A stretch of 64,000 bases of DNA, taken from positions 128,641,689-128,705,688 of the forward strand of contig NC_090321.1 in NCBI RefSeq assembly GCF_040869045.1, in the 5' to 3' direction. The notes below the pieces were generated by a model, which was given only the letters and a program-made list of their open reading frames with translations, did no database searches and was not told where the DNA came from. The stretch's first letter is position 1. Each line of letters begins with the position of its first letter. The stretch is from Eurosta solidaginis. Taxonomy: Eukaryota; Arthropoda; Insecta; Diptera; Tephritidae. This document shows positions 10,453 to 21,600 of this stretch, in pieces. A program made the translations under genes and the position numbers.

Positions 10453-11138
10453 ACATTATAGAACTCGTCACGAACAATTTTACTATACGAGGGAGGATAG
10501 TGTTTGTTACTGCGAAGACATTGCTGAACTATTGAAATAGTTTGGTGAACCATATGATTCAAAAGAGTGGCGATTGTTCATAGACGGCAACAAATTAAGT
10601 TTAAAAGCCGTATTATTGCATATTGGCAACCAAAAGCCATCTATCCCGATCGCGCATGCAGAAAGTACGAAGGAAACGTATGAGATAATACAAAAATTGC
10701 TCAAATTAATCAAACACGAAGAAAATGATTAGAAAATATGTACCGATCTTAAAGTCGTTGGAATGCTACGTGGTCTACAAAGTGGAAACACAAAATACCG
10801 TTGCTTTCTATCCAAATGGGATAGCCGAGCTCGCCAGGACCACTACATCATAATGGATTGGCCAGAACGAATCAAGTTTCAAGTTGGGGTGGATAACGTA
10901 AAATACTCCCCACTTATAAAGAAGGAAAAAATTATTCTACCTCCGCTCCACATCAAGCTCGGCCTTATCAAAAACTTTGTCAAGGCTTTGGACAAAGAAG
11001 GCGAAGAACTATTGTCATCAGTGGAGGCAGCAGCGTGGGATTCTTTTGAAGAGGTCGTTGCTTCTTTTTTAGGCAAACAACAAAGTCCTAACTACGATAT
11101 GATAGTGAACGACTTAATCAAAAACTATGCGGAAATGG

Positions 11139-11420
11139 GTAAAAAAAAAAACATATTTAAGACCGTTTTCTCAGTTAACTTTAAATTTAAAACCTATCTG
11201 CCCGATAAATAAAAAAATTTGTATGAAAATTTTTAAATTTACATAAGAATATATAGCCCTAAATCTGAATTCATCGTCCAGTTCCCAACAAGCAAGAACG
11301 AGAAAAATGTAAACAAAAAATTTGTTCTAAATTGAGAGATAAATCCAGCTTTAGAAAATTATATAATAATTTGTCACTTATGTAACTATTTATCTAATAT
11401 ACTTTTTTATTTTCTTTCAG
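11139..11420 (+). other. Probable intron in the long-TIR element gene
   Basis: Donor GG|GTAAAA at 11139 and acceptor TTTCTTTCAG| at 11411-11420, with a pyrimidine-rich run before the acceptor. The protein similarity stops at YAEMG and resumes as HFLHSHLNFFP just after the acceptor, so the gap behaves like an intron. Its presence argues that the gene was not copied through a spliced RNA. Confidence 0.55.
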
Positions 11421-11691
11421 GAGTAAGTATGTCTTTAATATTCATTTTCTACACTCCCATTTAAATTTTTTCCCGCAAAATCTTGGCGACGAAAGTGACG
11501 AACATGGCGAAAGGTTTCACCAGCAAATGCAAATGATTGAAAGTCGGTATCAAGGCTTCTGGAATGTCGTTTTGATGGGTGACTACTGTTGGTTTCTCAT
11601 AAGAGGAACCGATCCTAATCTAAATAAGCCTCAAAACAAGACACATAACTTTTTCAATTATAAAATTAGATCATAGAGTTAAGACAGAATC

Positions 11692-12048
11692 ATATGTACA
11701 GATGCCGTTATTTGTAGGGTACTAAAATTTTACTATATGGATATATTTATTTGAATGCTTATAACATTTGTTAGTTCATCGATTTTGTTGAATGAAAGCT
11801 TATTTTTTTTGTAATAAAACAGAGTTTAGAGAGAAAAAAAATCTGGAAAACAAATTTTTCGAGATTCTTCCTCGCAAAGTACAAATTTTTGTATATTTTT
11901 ACAAAAAAAATGTTAAAAATCCGTAATGATTGTTCGTTATCTTTGAATCTGCAGGGCCTAGCAAAAAGTAGTGTGTGTACAGTTTATAGCAAATTTTATT
12001 GTCTTTTAAGAGCTTCAAACCGTTTTGGAATATATGATTAAGTGGACC

Positions 12049-12055
<7 letters not shown>
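11692..12055 (-). repeat. Right terminal inverted repeat of the long-TIR element
   Basis: Reverse-complement partner of 8588-8951. The inner edge is CATATGTAC and the outer edge is TGGACCCAATT. The arm contains an extra insertion near 11950 (GGGCCTAGCAAAAAGTAGTG) not seen in the left arm. Confidence 0.75.
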
Positions 12056-12079
<24 letters not shown>

Positions 12080-12425
12080 GAAAAACATTACCATAGAATT
12101 AAAAATAACCTTGCTTTACGGAATCAGGGGGTGATTTTACATAGGAGTTTCATAATGGCGTCTCTGGTACATTTTGGCTGTAACCCAGTGTTATCAAAAA
12201 ATTAAAGCTGTATTATTCAACAAAAATATGTGTTAGTCAAAATCAAAAGCTCAAATATTTTATAAAAAATAAAATAGAAATTTAATTAATTTCTATATTG
12301 GCTGATTCTGTTCTTCAAACAACAAACCTCAGATATTTATACAGTCCATATATAGGCAATTCCCAAAGTATCGTATTGTCTTACGGAGTATTTTTCTAAA
12401 CACTACATACACTTATTAAAACTCC
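12056..12425. other. Stretch with no gene; T tract then AT-rich DNA
   Basis: A T tract runs from 12052 to 12079. The remainder is AT-rich with no open frame or repeat that I can match elsewhere in the window. Confidence 0.5.
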
Positions 12426-13440
12426 TTGAAGTCAAAAACCAAAGTAGTCAGGAAACATTCATTCATTGACTGGGGTTATTCATACTAGTCAGTTTTTGAA
12501 TAGTTCATTGACTAGAATTTTGTGAGATTATTCGCTAGCGATTTCTGCCGGCAATCAGCAATGCATACTTTAGTTAACACAAACACGATCACATAACACC
12601 TCACCGTTATTTCAGCAGATTCATGAAATCATTTCAAAGGCAAAGCCATCAAAACCAATAGGCCTAGACGGAATAGCTATGTCGACGCTAAACATTGGAC
12701 ATAAGGACATCAGGTACTTGACGCATGTTTTCACTTTTTTCCTTTTCCTTTGCAGAATAATGAAAAATCGAACGGATGATGCCACTACCTAAGCCTAGAA
12801 GCCCAAGTAACGATGGTGGGTCGTTATCATTCTTTTAGTCCGTAACGAAGACAATGAAAACGGTTCTGCTTCCTTCATTTTAAGCGGAAGTCGTAAGTTA
12901 GTCAGCCATCAGCATGGCTTCCGTAAAATGCATAACTCTACCACATATCAGACACCACATCAAATCTCCCTTTATCACCAGAACCAGCTACCAGCATATC
13001 CTATTTTAATGACTTCACGATAAATGCAACTGGCTCTGGCCCCTCAATAGAATGATTATTTTCCAAAATGAATAGTTATCTACCCAGTCAAACTGTTTTT
13101 TTCACCTCGCGCGATCTGAAACTATTGCCGACCAAGTCGACGGTCATTCTGTTAAGGATATTTAAGGAACAGGTGTTACGCTACCGACTGTCAGTTACCC
13201 AAATATCATAGGGGTGACGTTCGATTTCGGTTGATCCAGGTAAACATAAAAGTTTTAACCCTAGTCCACACTGAAATATCTTCTCTAGGTCGCGCCCTTG
13301 GCTAGCGAAAAACTTTGGGATGAACCCTTAAAAGGGCGCCGACTGGTAACAGACACTACAGAAACCCCATTGAGAGTATTGCATTAGTGCCACAGCTCCG
13401 GCATATGGAAATGGTTTTTTAATATGGCCTCAATGTGGGA
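12426..13440 (+). mobile_element. Composite repeat copy: degenerate TIR, repeat A, then Jockey-like RT relic
   Basis: The left end TTGAAGTCAAAAACCAAAGT resembles the TTTTGACTGCAGGG terminus seen at 24721-24735. One inverted unit of repeat A follows (TTATTCATACTAGTCAGTTT, 12475-12530). From about 12540 a Jockey-like RT relic runs on the plus strand: FC.QSAMH, KAKPSKPIGLDGIAMSTLN, then HGFRKMHNST and, at 13140-13220, VTLPTVSYPNIIGVTFD in broken frames. It is heavily decayed. The same repeat A/RT junction occurs at 24470 and 39785. Confidence 0.65.
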
Positions 13441-13454
13441 ATCGGGCTACACCT

Positions 13455-13746
13455 AGTTTAAATGATGTCCCCACTACTCCAGGGTGTTATGTGATTCCGT
13501 GTCCGTTGGATGGATTGCAGTCAGGGGTATCCAACTGATACCAATCCCCCTACGGGAGTAGAGGTGATTTGCTGCGCACGGGGCGCTGCTGTAGTCGACC
13601 GTTTCTTTTACCCTTTCCCATCTTTTCAGGCTGTCAAAGAACTCATCTCAGAAGGCAGCATACGAACCAGTACGATGTATAAAAAAAATAAACTCCGTCT
13701 CGGATCCCTGCACGGGAAAAGATGCTGTCCCTGGAACAGGGGTTAG
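13455..13746 (+). pseudogene. LINE-associated small ORF, decayed copy
   Basis: The stretch CCAGGGTGTTATG.GA.CCGTG at 13479 and the later GGGGCGCTGCTGTAGTCGAC match the intact small ORF on the minus strand at 62816-63136 and its leader. The frame is broken relative to that copy. Both copies lie next to LINE leader or RT relics, so the ORF is probably part of a LINE, but its role is unknown. Confidence 0.45.
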
Positions 13747-13954
13747 AAAGCCCACAAATCCATCGGGCACCGCGCAAATGGCGCCAATTGGACCTGCATA
13801 GCCTGAGCAACATTTTCTGCTACGTATGTTAGCTAGCAGCAGTAGGACTAGACCCTTTGGAGGCTAGTCCAAACCTGCAGCACCCGGCTAAGCAAACCCC
13901 CAGAGGGAGAGCAATTCCAGGTAGACCGTCCCAAACTCGAAACGGGCACCCCCG

Positions 13955-14310
13955 GTCATCAGGAGGTTGACATTCCCCCAACGGGTTACGGGGCTTAGAA
14001 TATAACCGCGGCAGCTAAACCTGTCGTAAGGGGCGCAACCTTTTCACGGGGTTCCCAGCGCAATATGTAGCTTCTCCCAATTGTCAACCTCACCTACCCT
14101 TTCCGAATTCTGTTTCCTTAACAGCAGAGGGTGGGAGGGCGGTATGGCCTAAAAGATTTATGTGGCCATACCAAATCGTTCGCGAGATGGTCGGGTTAGT
14201 ACCTTTAAGGTGCTTGTTACCGGAACTTACCGGATCTGTATCCGGCAAAGGACCACCAATATCGATAAGAATACACAATGCCGTTGGGGAATGTGCTTAC
14301 CGCTACGAGT
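13955..14310 (+). repeat. LINE 5' leader repeat
   Basis: It begins with the CCCAACGGGTTACGGGG.TTAGAATAT motif, shared with 44561-44640. It continues with GTCAACCTCACCTACC, GGTATGGCC, GAGATGGTCGGGTTAG and CCGGATCTGTATCCGGCAAA. No protein is encoded. It lies directly upstream of the LINE ORF1 relic at 14500-15884, so I read it as that LINE's 5' UTR. Confidence 0.6.
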
Positions 14311-14499
14311 GGATGTTTTGTTTTTTTACTGTACTTGTGTCACTTTTATTACTTTTCCGCCAAATACTTAGCTAGCTCGTGTGTAGTGCATTGGTGGAAA
14401 ATATAGTGGGAAAATTGCCCCCGGGCCACCGGACATGCGGACAATCGGTATGTTTTGCTTGCCGAAAGTCCGAAATCTTAGAGGAAAAAACCGACGTAT

Positions 14500-15884
14500 A
14501 CACCACTAAGTTATCCTAGCCTTCTCAAAAAGAAAGAAGTAAATCCAAAGTATATCAATATTGCAGCGTTCGATTCAGAAAAACTTCTTTCGAAGTATTC
14601 CTGTTTTGCCGTACACAAAGCTATAGAAGGGGTAAGCAAGGCAGTTATATCAGTTTCGGAATAGCGCGATGTTATTCTGATTCTATTAGTGAAAACGCTG
14701 GAAATTGTACAAAGGTTTATGGCATTCAAAAAAATCAGCGGAATATGTGAAGTCAAAGTAAATCTCCAAGAAAATCTAAACCTCACTAAGGGTACTATTT
14801 ATGCAGCGCGCCTCAATGAAGTTAAGAACTCAGAAATCGTAGAAAACATGAAAGATCAAGGTGTTGTTTCAGTTTATAAATTCATGAAAACTATAAATAT
14901 CGCTAAGAATCCTAAAGGTGTTGTGCTCTTGACTTTTGACTTATATATTTCGCCCGAAAAAGTAAATGTTTCATGGCGTGTAAGGCAATGTTCTAACCCA
15001 TTTCCCGAACCCCACGAGACGCAAGTTATGCCAACTTCTAGGGCATAGAAAAGCACGATGCAACAACATGCCAGTTTGTATTCACGCGTTTTCTGTGCTA
15101 ATTGTGCTGGCGACCTGGAACACATGCCCAAGATAAAAAAAATTAAAGGCGCAAAAGCTAAGTAGAGATTTTAGGCCGACCTCCTCTTCCAATTTACGTC
15201 GTCGCCCTTTTTAATTTTTCCTACAAATTGGTGGGAAGAGACCTAATTGTTTCATGCCGACTGCGAACGGCATCTGCAAGGCAGATGAGTTTTCACTGAG
15301 AGGTTCTCATGGCAGAAATACACTCGAAGTGCTTGCCAAACACCACCGAGGGGCCACTCCACTTTGACAAATTTTGTTTGCAAAATTTCGATGTTGCTTT
15401 TCCCAGGACGTGAACCCGGGATATTCGGTGTGGTAGGCGGAGCACGCTACCATCACACCATGGCGGCCGCGGATGATGCCCAATATACCTACAAACAAAA
15501 GCAATTCTAAAAATCAAGACTGAGAACAAACGCACCATGCGCGAAGCAATTCAAAAGCATAAAGTGAAAGCCCCCTCTCTCTCTAATATCTCCTTTTCTG
15601 AAGAAGTAAAAAAAGGACAAAATAAAAAAATTTTAGCCACGGATTCAATTACCGTTATGAAAACTACAAATTCAATTCAAACCTCAAATCCAAATACTGC
15701 GCAAAGCATTTCATCACACACGCACTATAATTCAAATCACACATCAAAAACAATGAAACCCACATCAACTCCAAAGATCAATAATTTTCTCTACCTTACT
15801 TTGATTCCTGTTTACTCTTCTTTATATCAAATATATCCAATAAACAGGGCACTGTCGTTTTGCTCAGAAATGGCATTCAACATA
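14500..15884 (+). pseudogene. LINE ORF1 (gag-like nucleic-acid-binding protein), decayed
   Basis: 14689-15048 reads SGICEVKVN, LTKGTIYAARLNEVKNSEIV, MKDQGVVSVYKFMK and GVVLLTFDL, followed by P.FPEPH and a zinc-knuckle remnant CANCAGD. After the SINE the frame goes on with MREAIQKHKVKAPSLSN (15537-15800). This is the ORF1 of I/Jockey-group LINEs, which binds element RNA. Stops occur before 14689 and the knuckle has lost residues. It is cut at 15885 by the BEL/Pao LTR. Confidence 0.7.
15132..15475 (-). mobile_element. tRNA-derived SINE, copy 1
   Basis: Read on the minus strand, the head is GCGGCCGCCATGGTGTGATG, then GTAGCGTGCTC (A box region) and GGGTTCACGTCC (B box region). The body contains CTGCCATGAGAACCTCTCAG and GATGCCGTTCGCAGTCGGC. 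It splits LINE ORF1; ATGCCCAA is found on both sides (15124-15131 and 15476-15483), a likely target duplication. A second copy is at 61985-62341. Confidence 0.8.
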
Positions 15885-16396
15885 TGTTTAGGCAGGATGC
15901 CTAACTTTTTCCGCATCTGTCTGCGATCCCCCCAATGCAACCCTGCGAATCGATACTCGATACTCGAATTAATTTGTAACCACCCACACCATCACCGCCA
16001 CATATATGTGCATGAATGTAGATGTACGTGTATGTACATGTACGTGTATGTGTGTTTTTTGTCAGCACTCATGCATATGCATGTCGGGGTTGATGTGTGG
16101 GTGCCTTTCCCCTCCCAAACGGTGGATTTTGCGGGTCAACGGTTGTAGCTTGCTATACACCCGGCCTCTTGGATTTCAACAGCCGTACCATACGCATCTG
16201 CCGCCAGCGATCTCTGCCGTGTTTCTACAATACAGTCAGGTAATATTGTCACCAAAATATTGTACTTCTATTCAATAAAACACATATTATAACGAGAAAT
16301 CTCGTCTTCTCTTATTTTCATTTCCACCCGCATTCCCACTGAGATCGACCCGGTGCGCCCACCTCTCGCAAGGATCAGACGCACCCCGGCCAAACA
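15885..16396 (+). mobile_element. 5' LTR of the BEL/Pao element
   Basis: It starts TGTTTAGGC and ends GGCCAAACA, giving TGTTT/AAACA inverted ends over 512 bp. It contains AATAAAAC near 16276 as a polyadenylation signal and a (TGTA)-rich patch at 16010-16070. A primer-binding sequence follows at once. No second copy of this LTR was found in the window, so the boundary rests on the ends and the primer site. Confidence 0.6.
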
Positions 16397-16412
16397 TTTG
16401 GTCCTTCTTCAC
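16397..16412 (+). other. Primer-binding site of the BEL/Pao element
   Basis: TTTGGTCCTTCTTCACC directly follows the LTR end. A TTTGGTCCTTC-type start is familiar from insect BEL/Pao elements. I did not assign the priming tRNA. Confidence 0.5.
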
Positions 16413-17308
16413 CAGGAGTTTGGAATACAGTACCTATATACAGTCCACATCACAAGATAACATAGCTGACCGCACACACTTCAGAATTCCTAACATAAAA
16501 AGTTAGCCGGAGAATTTTTGCCACAACCACAAAAAGTCTATTATTTCATACCAGCGTGCAAAAACACTGAGTGATCAAGCTATCTTTCCACATCAGCGAC
16601 AATATAAGAATCACCAAAAAAGTTCAAAGTAAGTGCAATATTTCTTGCCACATTTTTTTTGGTTAAAAAAAAAAATTATAATAATAAATAAAAAAGTGCG
16701 AAAAATCGATTTAAAGTGCCATACGTGATTACAATTAACCGCGAAAAGTGTGAAAAAACTGTGTAGTGCCAAAAAGGAAAATAAGTGCAAACGCGTTGCA
16801 TTAACGTCGTTTAAGATTCCTTGTGACTATCTGGCCTGTCCCCCCACCAGCGGTAAGGCTCTCCGGACACAGCACAAGGAAGATGTACACATAACCTCAT
16901 TTTCACATAAAATTTCACGTCATTTGATTTAAATTTTCTTTTTGCATCACATTATTTTCACTAATTTCTCTAATTAATCTTGTTACACAGTTTTGTTCCT
17001 TGCTGCATAAGATTTATTTCACGGTTTCACACTTTTAGTCGAGTTTATATCACACGCACTTATTTTATAATAAAATTGAAGGTTGAAGTGGCGAGTGGCC
17101 CCTCCTTTACTTTACACAGTACACATCGGTGTTGCTACCCCCTGCTCTCTGTTTTAAGGCACAAATAATCTGCAAAGTCAGACAAAAATAAACAAATTAA
17201 AAGTAGTAACTAAAATTTTGCGTAATTTTAATAGTTGTTGGTTGGGTGATTCGCTCAAGTTTTTCAGGTTTTATATCCCTTGGTTAATTCGCTCTCCACC
17301 TTGCCACC
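16413..17308 (+). other. BEL/Pao 5' untranslated region
   Basis: About 900 bases between the primer site and the first gag ATG. No convincing open frame; poly-A patches occur near 16660. It looks like the leader of the retroelement. Confidence 0.5.
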
Positions 17309-18660
17309 ATGAACATGGACTCCTACATTAGATTGGCCGATCGAATAATCGAATTCGAGGCCGATTTTAATGATATCAATGCGGCTCTGCACACTGTACA
17401 CACTCTTGCAATACAGCAAAAAAGTTGCAAGCCAAGTGGGAAAAAGCAGAGAACGCCCTAGAGCAGTCGCTTGGCTCTGACACGCTCGACGCAAAGAAAA
17501 TTGCAGCGGTCAAGATCAAGCATAAAGCGGCATATGCCGTATTCCTGAGATGCATGTCGAACATGGCTGAAATTCAAACTAAATTGAAGGAGGAAAAAGA
17601 CAGGGCGGTCAAACCTGAGGGAGAACGCGCGCGCGAACACAGCATCCGCCTGCCAGCTTGCGATACTGAGGTATTCAAGGGCGACTACCTATCTTGGCCA
17701 ACGTTTCGTGACCTGTTCACGGCCATCTATAAAAATAACAGTCGCTTAAGCCCGGTAGAAAAGTTATTCCACCTTAACCAAAAAACCCAAGCTGAGGCAA
17801 AGGACATTGTCAAGAAATGTCCTTTGACAAATGAAGGCTTCGAGACAGCCTGGAAAAACCTATGTGAGAGATACGAGAATAAACGGATTCTCGTGAACTC
17901 ACAACTACAAATTTTATTTAATCTAAAAAAGATAGATAGCGAGTGCGGCAGCTCAATCAAAACCTTACAGCGCGACATAAATAATTGTTTAGCATCCTTA
18001 AAAACACATCAGATTGACGTTTCAAATTGGGATGCGATTATTACTTATTTATGTTCGACAAAATTACCTGAGAATACGTTGGCTCTATGGGAGCAGAGCA
18101 TTGACCACAAGACGGACATATCCAAGTGGGAGGATATGGACAAATTATTGTCAAATCGTTTCCAGACCTTTGAAACACTGTCTGGTTTTACAGGGAATGC
18201 CACTTCTAAAGTGCAAAAGTCAAACACGTCGCGCCAGTCAACGGAAAACCCTACAAAAAGATTTTGTGTTTTTCAAACCAAAGTAACCAAGCAAACAACA
18301 AAGTCAATATGTAAAATGTGCAAATCTACGGAGCACAGATTACGCAACTGTTCACGTTTTGCGACCTAAACCCGGTAGAAAGGATTAAATTCGTCAAATC
18401 CACAAATGGCTGCCTGAATTGTTTATCCCCAGGAACCACAGTGACGAGGTGCACCAGTTCGTACAACTGTTCCAAATGCCACTCTCGTCACCACACGCTC
18501 CTGCATGCGGGCACACTTCAGCAACCGGCGGTACGAAATCCCTTCAAAGATGCGGATAATGCCCCATCAACTTCGGCACAGGCAAGGAAAAGACAGGAAT
18601 CGGGACAACCAATTTCCTCTGCGAATCAGAATCTTGCCATGCCAATTCCAGCACAGGCGT
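17309..18660 (+). pseudogene. BEL/Pao gag, frameshifted
   Basis: Structural protein of a BEL/Pao element. The start ATG at 17309 has a good context (GCCACCATGAAC) and begins MNMDSYIRLADRIIEFEADF. The frame shifts near 17420, then runs to 18369: coiled-coil-rich N-terminus, LPACDTEVFKGDYLSWPTF (the capsid start typical of the family), FNLKKID, NRFQTFETL, then a zinc-knuckle region CKMC.STEHRLRNC. A second frameshift lies at 18361-18370, after which NGCLNCLSPG and YNCSKCHSRHHTLLH continue the cysteine-rich region to 18660. Two frameshifts make it non-functional. The minus-strand BEL copy at 58552-62440 lacks gag. Confidence 0.85.
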
Positions 18661-21600
18661 GCTATTAGGAACTGCTCGCGTACACATTCACCATAATGGT
18701 ACCGACTTCTCCGCGCGGGCATTAATTGATTCTGGGTCTGAATGTTCCTTTATAACTGAAAGACTGAAACGCAGAATCAATTTGCCAGCGAGGAAAATGC
18801 ATGCCCATGTTTCAGGCATCACAAATGCGGTGTCAGCTCAGGTGAAAGAAGCATCCAACATCGAATTACGTTCACCAGTGGATCCTTGCTTCAGCCTGAC
18901 TACACCCGTACTAGTTCTATCGAAACTCACTGGGAATCTTCCATCCTGCCATATCAACGCAATGACTATGCAGGCATTCCCAGACTTGGTTTTGGCAGAC
19001 AAGAGGTTCTACGTCAACGAAGACGTAGACCTCATACTTGGCGGAGATATATATCTCCAAATTATAATGAACGGTATAAAAAAGGATGTGCTAAACACAC
19101 TCTTAGCCAAAGAGACAGTGTTCGGTTGGATATTAACCGGTCGTATCGAATCACCGAATCCAACGAAGAGCATTATGTCTTTCTACAACGAGGTTGCGTT
19201 AGACAACCAACTCAAAGCTTTCTGGGAGGTAGAAAATGTACCCAAAAATAAAATATTAAATGAGGATGAAAGGTACTGCGAACAACTATTTAAAGAAACA
19301 ACGCAGCGAAGTGAGAATGGAAGGTACACCGTGTCACTAACATTCCGGCAGGATTACCCCAACAATATTAACTTAGGACCATCCCTGAAGCGTGCATGCT
19401 CTCAATTCTTCCGGAATGAGGGGCGGCTAATAAAAAACCCAGATTTAGGTAAGGAATATGTTCGGGTGTTGTCAGAATATGAAACGCTCGGACATATGGA
19501 AAAATTGAAAAGAAATATCCCATCCGACGATCCGGATCATTACTTCCTGCTCCACCACGCCGTTATTAAAGCGGAAAGTACCACTACAAAGGTACGCGTA
19601 GTATTCAATGCCTCGAGCCCTACGGCCAACGGTAATAGCCTAAACGATATTCTCCTCCCAGGCCCAGTTCTACAAGCCGATCTACCCATCCTTATCTTAC
19701 GTTGGAGACTATACCGCTTCGTCTTCAATAGCGACATCGAAAAGATGTATCGACAAATTTGGGTGAACGAAAATCACACCAAATTTCAACGTATTGTGCA
19801 TCGCACGACCCCGAGTGACCCTATTAGCCTTTATGAATTAAAGACGGTGACCTTCGGAGTGAATTGCGCTCCATATCTCGCGATAAGAACGCTCCTACAA
19901 CTGGCAGACGACGTGTCAAATTCACACCCTACAGCGGCTAACATACTACGAGAATACATGTATGTAGATGACGTGTTAGCGGGTGGACATACGATCACAT
20001 CGACTATTAAAGCCAGAGATGAAATTCGTCAAGCCCTACACTCGCAAAGGGACATCCAATTCAGATGACATTCTAAGGGACATCCCCAAAGTAGACCTGC
20101 TCAATCAAAATTTCCTGGCATTCGAAGATACCAGTTCAGTTAAAGCGTTAGGCATTCGATGGAATGCCCACTCCGATTTATTTTATTTTAAAGCAGGGAC
20201 GCTGGACAACCCGGAAAACATTACAAAGAGAGCGATACTATCAGCAATCACCAAACTTTTCGATCCATTACGGTGGCTGGCACCAATGGTCATTGTGGCA
20301 AAAATACTCATGCAGAGTATTTGGTTGGAAGGCACCGCTTGGGACGAACCAGTATCGACCAGTACGCTGGAACGATGGAAAACCCTCACCGACCAATACC
20401 ATGAAATCGATAAAATCCGGATACCTAGATGGGTCAACTTTTCACCAGGAACCGACATTGAGATCCATGGATTTTGTGACGCATCTGAGAAGGCTTATGC
20501 AGCAGCAGTTTACATGCGCGTAAAAATGGATAATGACATCTGGACAAACCTGCTTCTAGCCAAAACCCGAGTAGCCCCAGTGAAAACTTTTCTCTTCCAC
20601 GATTGGAATTTTGCGGAGCCGTGCTGTTAGCGGAAATCACCGAATCAATTTTCAGAAACCTCAAGTTGGGACCAGTGAAAGTGCACCTTTGGACGGATTC
20701 AACTATCGTCCTCGCATGGATAAGGAAACCGCCGTGTTCCTGGTCCACTTTCGTCGCACATCGGATCACCAAGATCATCGACATGGTCGGAAATAAGGAC
20801 TGGTTGCATGTAAACTCAGAATCTAACCCAGCAGATTTAGGTAGCAGAGAATTACCTGCGTCTGAATTGGTCAACAATTCGTTGTGGTGGCAGGGACCTT
20901 CTTGGCTGCAAGAAGACACTTCCCAATGGCCAGCACAAGAAAGTGGCTACATCACCTCCGTAGAGGAAAAGAGGGCGTAGACCTGCGCAACAACAACAGT
21001 AAATACTACCGATGTTCTCCAACGCTTTTCAGACCTACCTAGGGCTTTACGGGTGCTCTCATACGTTATGAGGTTCTACCGAAGAACTCACCCCAAAACA
21101 AAAAAATCATTTCAGGTCAAGTCACCTTTAATCTCTCCTGATGAGATCAAATCAGTAACCCAACTCTTAATTAAAATATATCAGAAACAGCACTATAGTT
21201 CCGAATATAATGATCTAAAGGCCGGAAAACTAGTTGCTGGGAAAAGTGCAATACTCTCACTTAATCCCTACCTAGACCAACACGGCATCATTCGGGTAGG
21301 AGGGCGACTCGGGCCGTCAAAGAACTTAGCTTTTAATGAACGCCACCCAATCCTCCTCCCATACAACTGCCGGTTATCCCGTCTAACAGTCCTAATGTTT
21401 TATCAACAAAGTCTGCATGGGGAAAACCAGCTCATGTTACGACTGATACGCAACCAATACTGTATACCTAACATCAAAACCATGATTAGGGCAACAATTC
21501 ACAATTGCAAAGTTTGCACTGTACACCGAAAGCGTGCTCAGACCCAACTTATGGGTATTCTCCCTCGCGAACGCACGACATTCAGCCGTGCATTCACGAA

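Larger units (their letters stand above)
9250..11690 (+). pseudogene. Zinc-finger protein gene of unknown function, decayed, inside the long-TIR element
   Basis: The N-terminal exon (ATG 9250) has a four-cysteine finger: VCFICGQF, later VCITCRIEL. After a frame break comes LREPTCHQ (9550s), then about 9800-9927 RDL, AELHASRMQQFKFVSSEVKVT with two in-frame stops. Beyond the solo LTR the frame resumes: EPYDSKEWRLFIDGNK.SLKAVLLH, then KPSIPIAHAESTKETYEII, DLKVVGMLRGLQ, DSRARQDHYI, ILPPLHIKLGLIKNFVKALD (10500-11140). A probable intron (11139-11420) precedes the last block: HFLHSHLNFFPQNLGDESDE, GERFHQQMQMIESRYQGFW.VVLMGDYCW. I recognise this block order from uncharacterised insect and other animal proteins, often multicopy; their function is unknown to me. 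Stops and frameshifts make this copy dead. Confidence 0.7.
8588..12055 (+). mobile_element. Unclassified element with ~364-bp terminal inverted repeats and an internal gene
   Basis: The left arm (8588-8951) and right arm (11692-12055) are inverted copies. Shared landmarks from outside to inside are AATTGGGTCCA, AACGAACAATCATTACGGAT, a GCGAGGAAGNNCTCGAAAA segment, CTCTGTTTTATTACAAAAAA, AAGCTTTCATTCAACAAAAT, AAATATATCCAT and GTACCCTAC. A single gene relic fills the centre (9250-11690). A solo LTR (9930-10452) inserted later; without it the element is about 2.9 kb. The right end runs into a ~29-base T tract. A target duplication could not be fixed because the ends are A/T-rich. The architecture is that of a DNA transposon, but I cannot assign a superfamily. 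Confidence 0.65.

Noticed and set aside
16006..16278. Cysteine-rich plus-strand ORF
   Set aside because: Arises from the TGTA-rich patch of the BEL LTR; no gene evidence.
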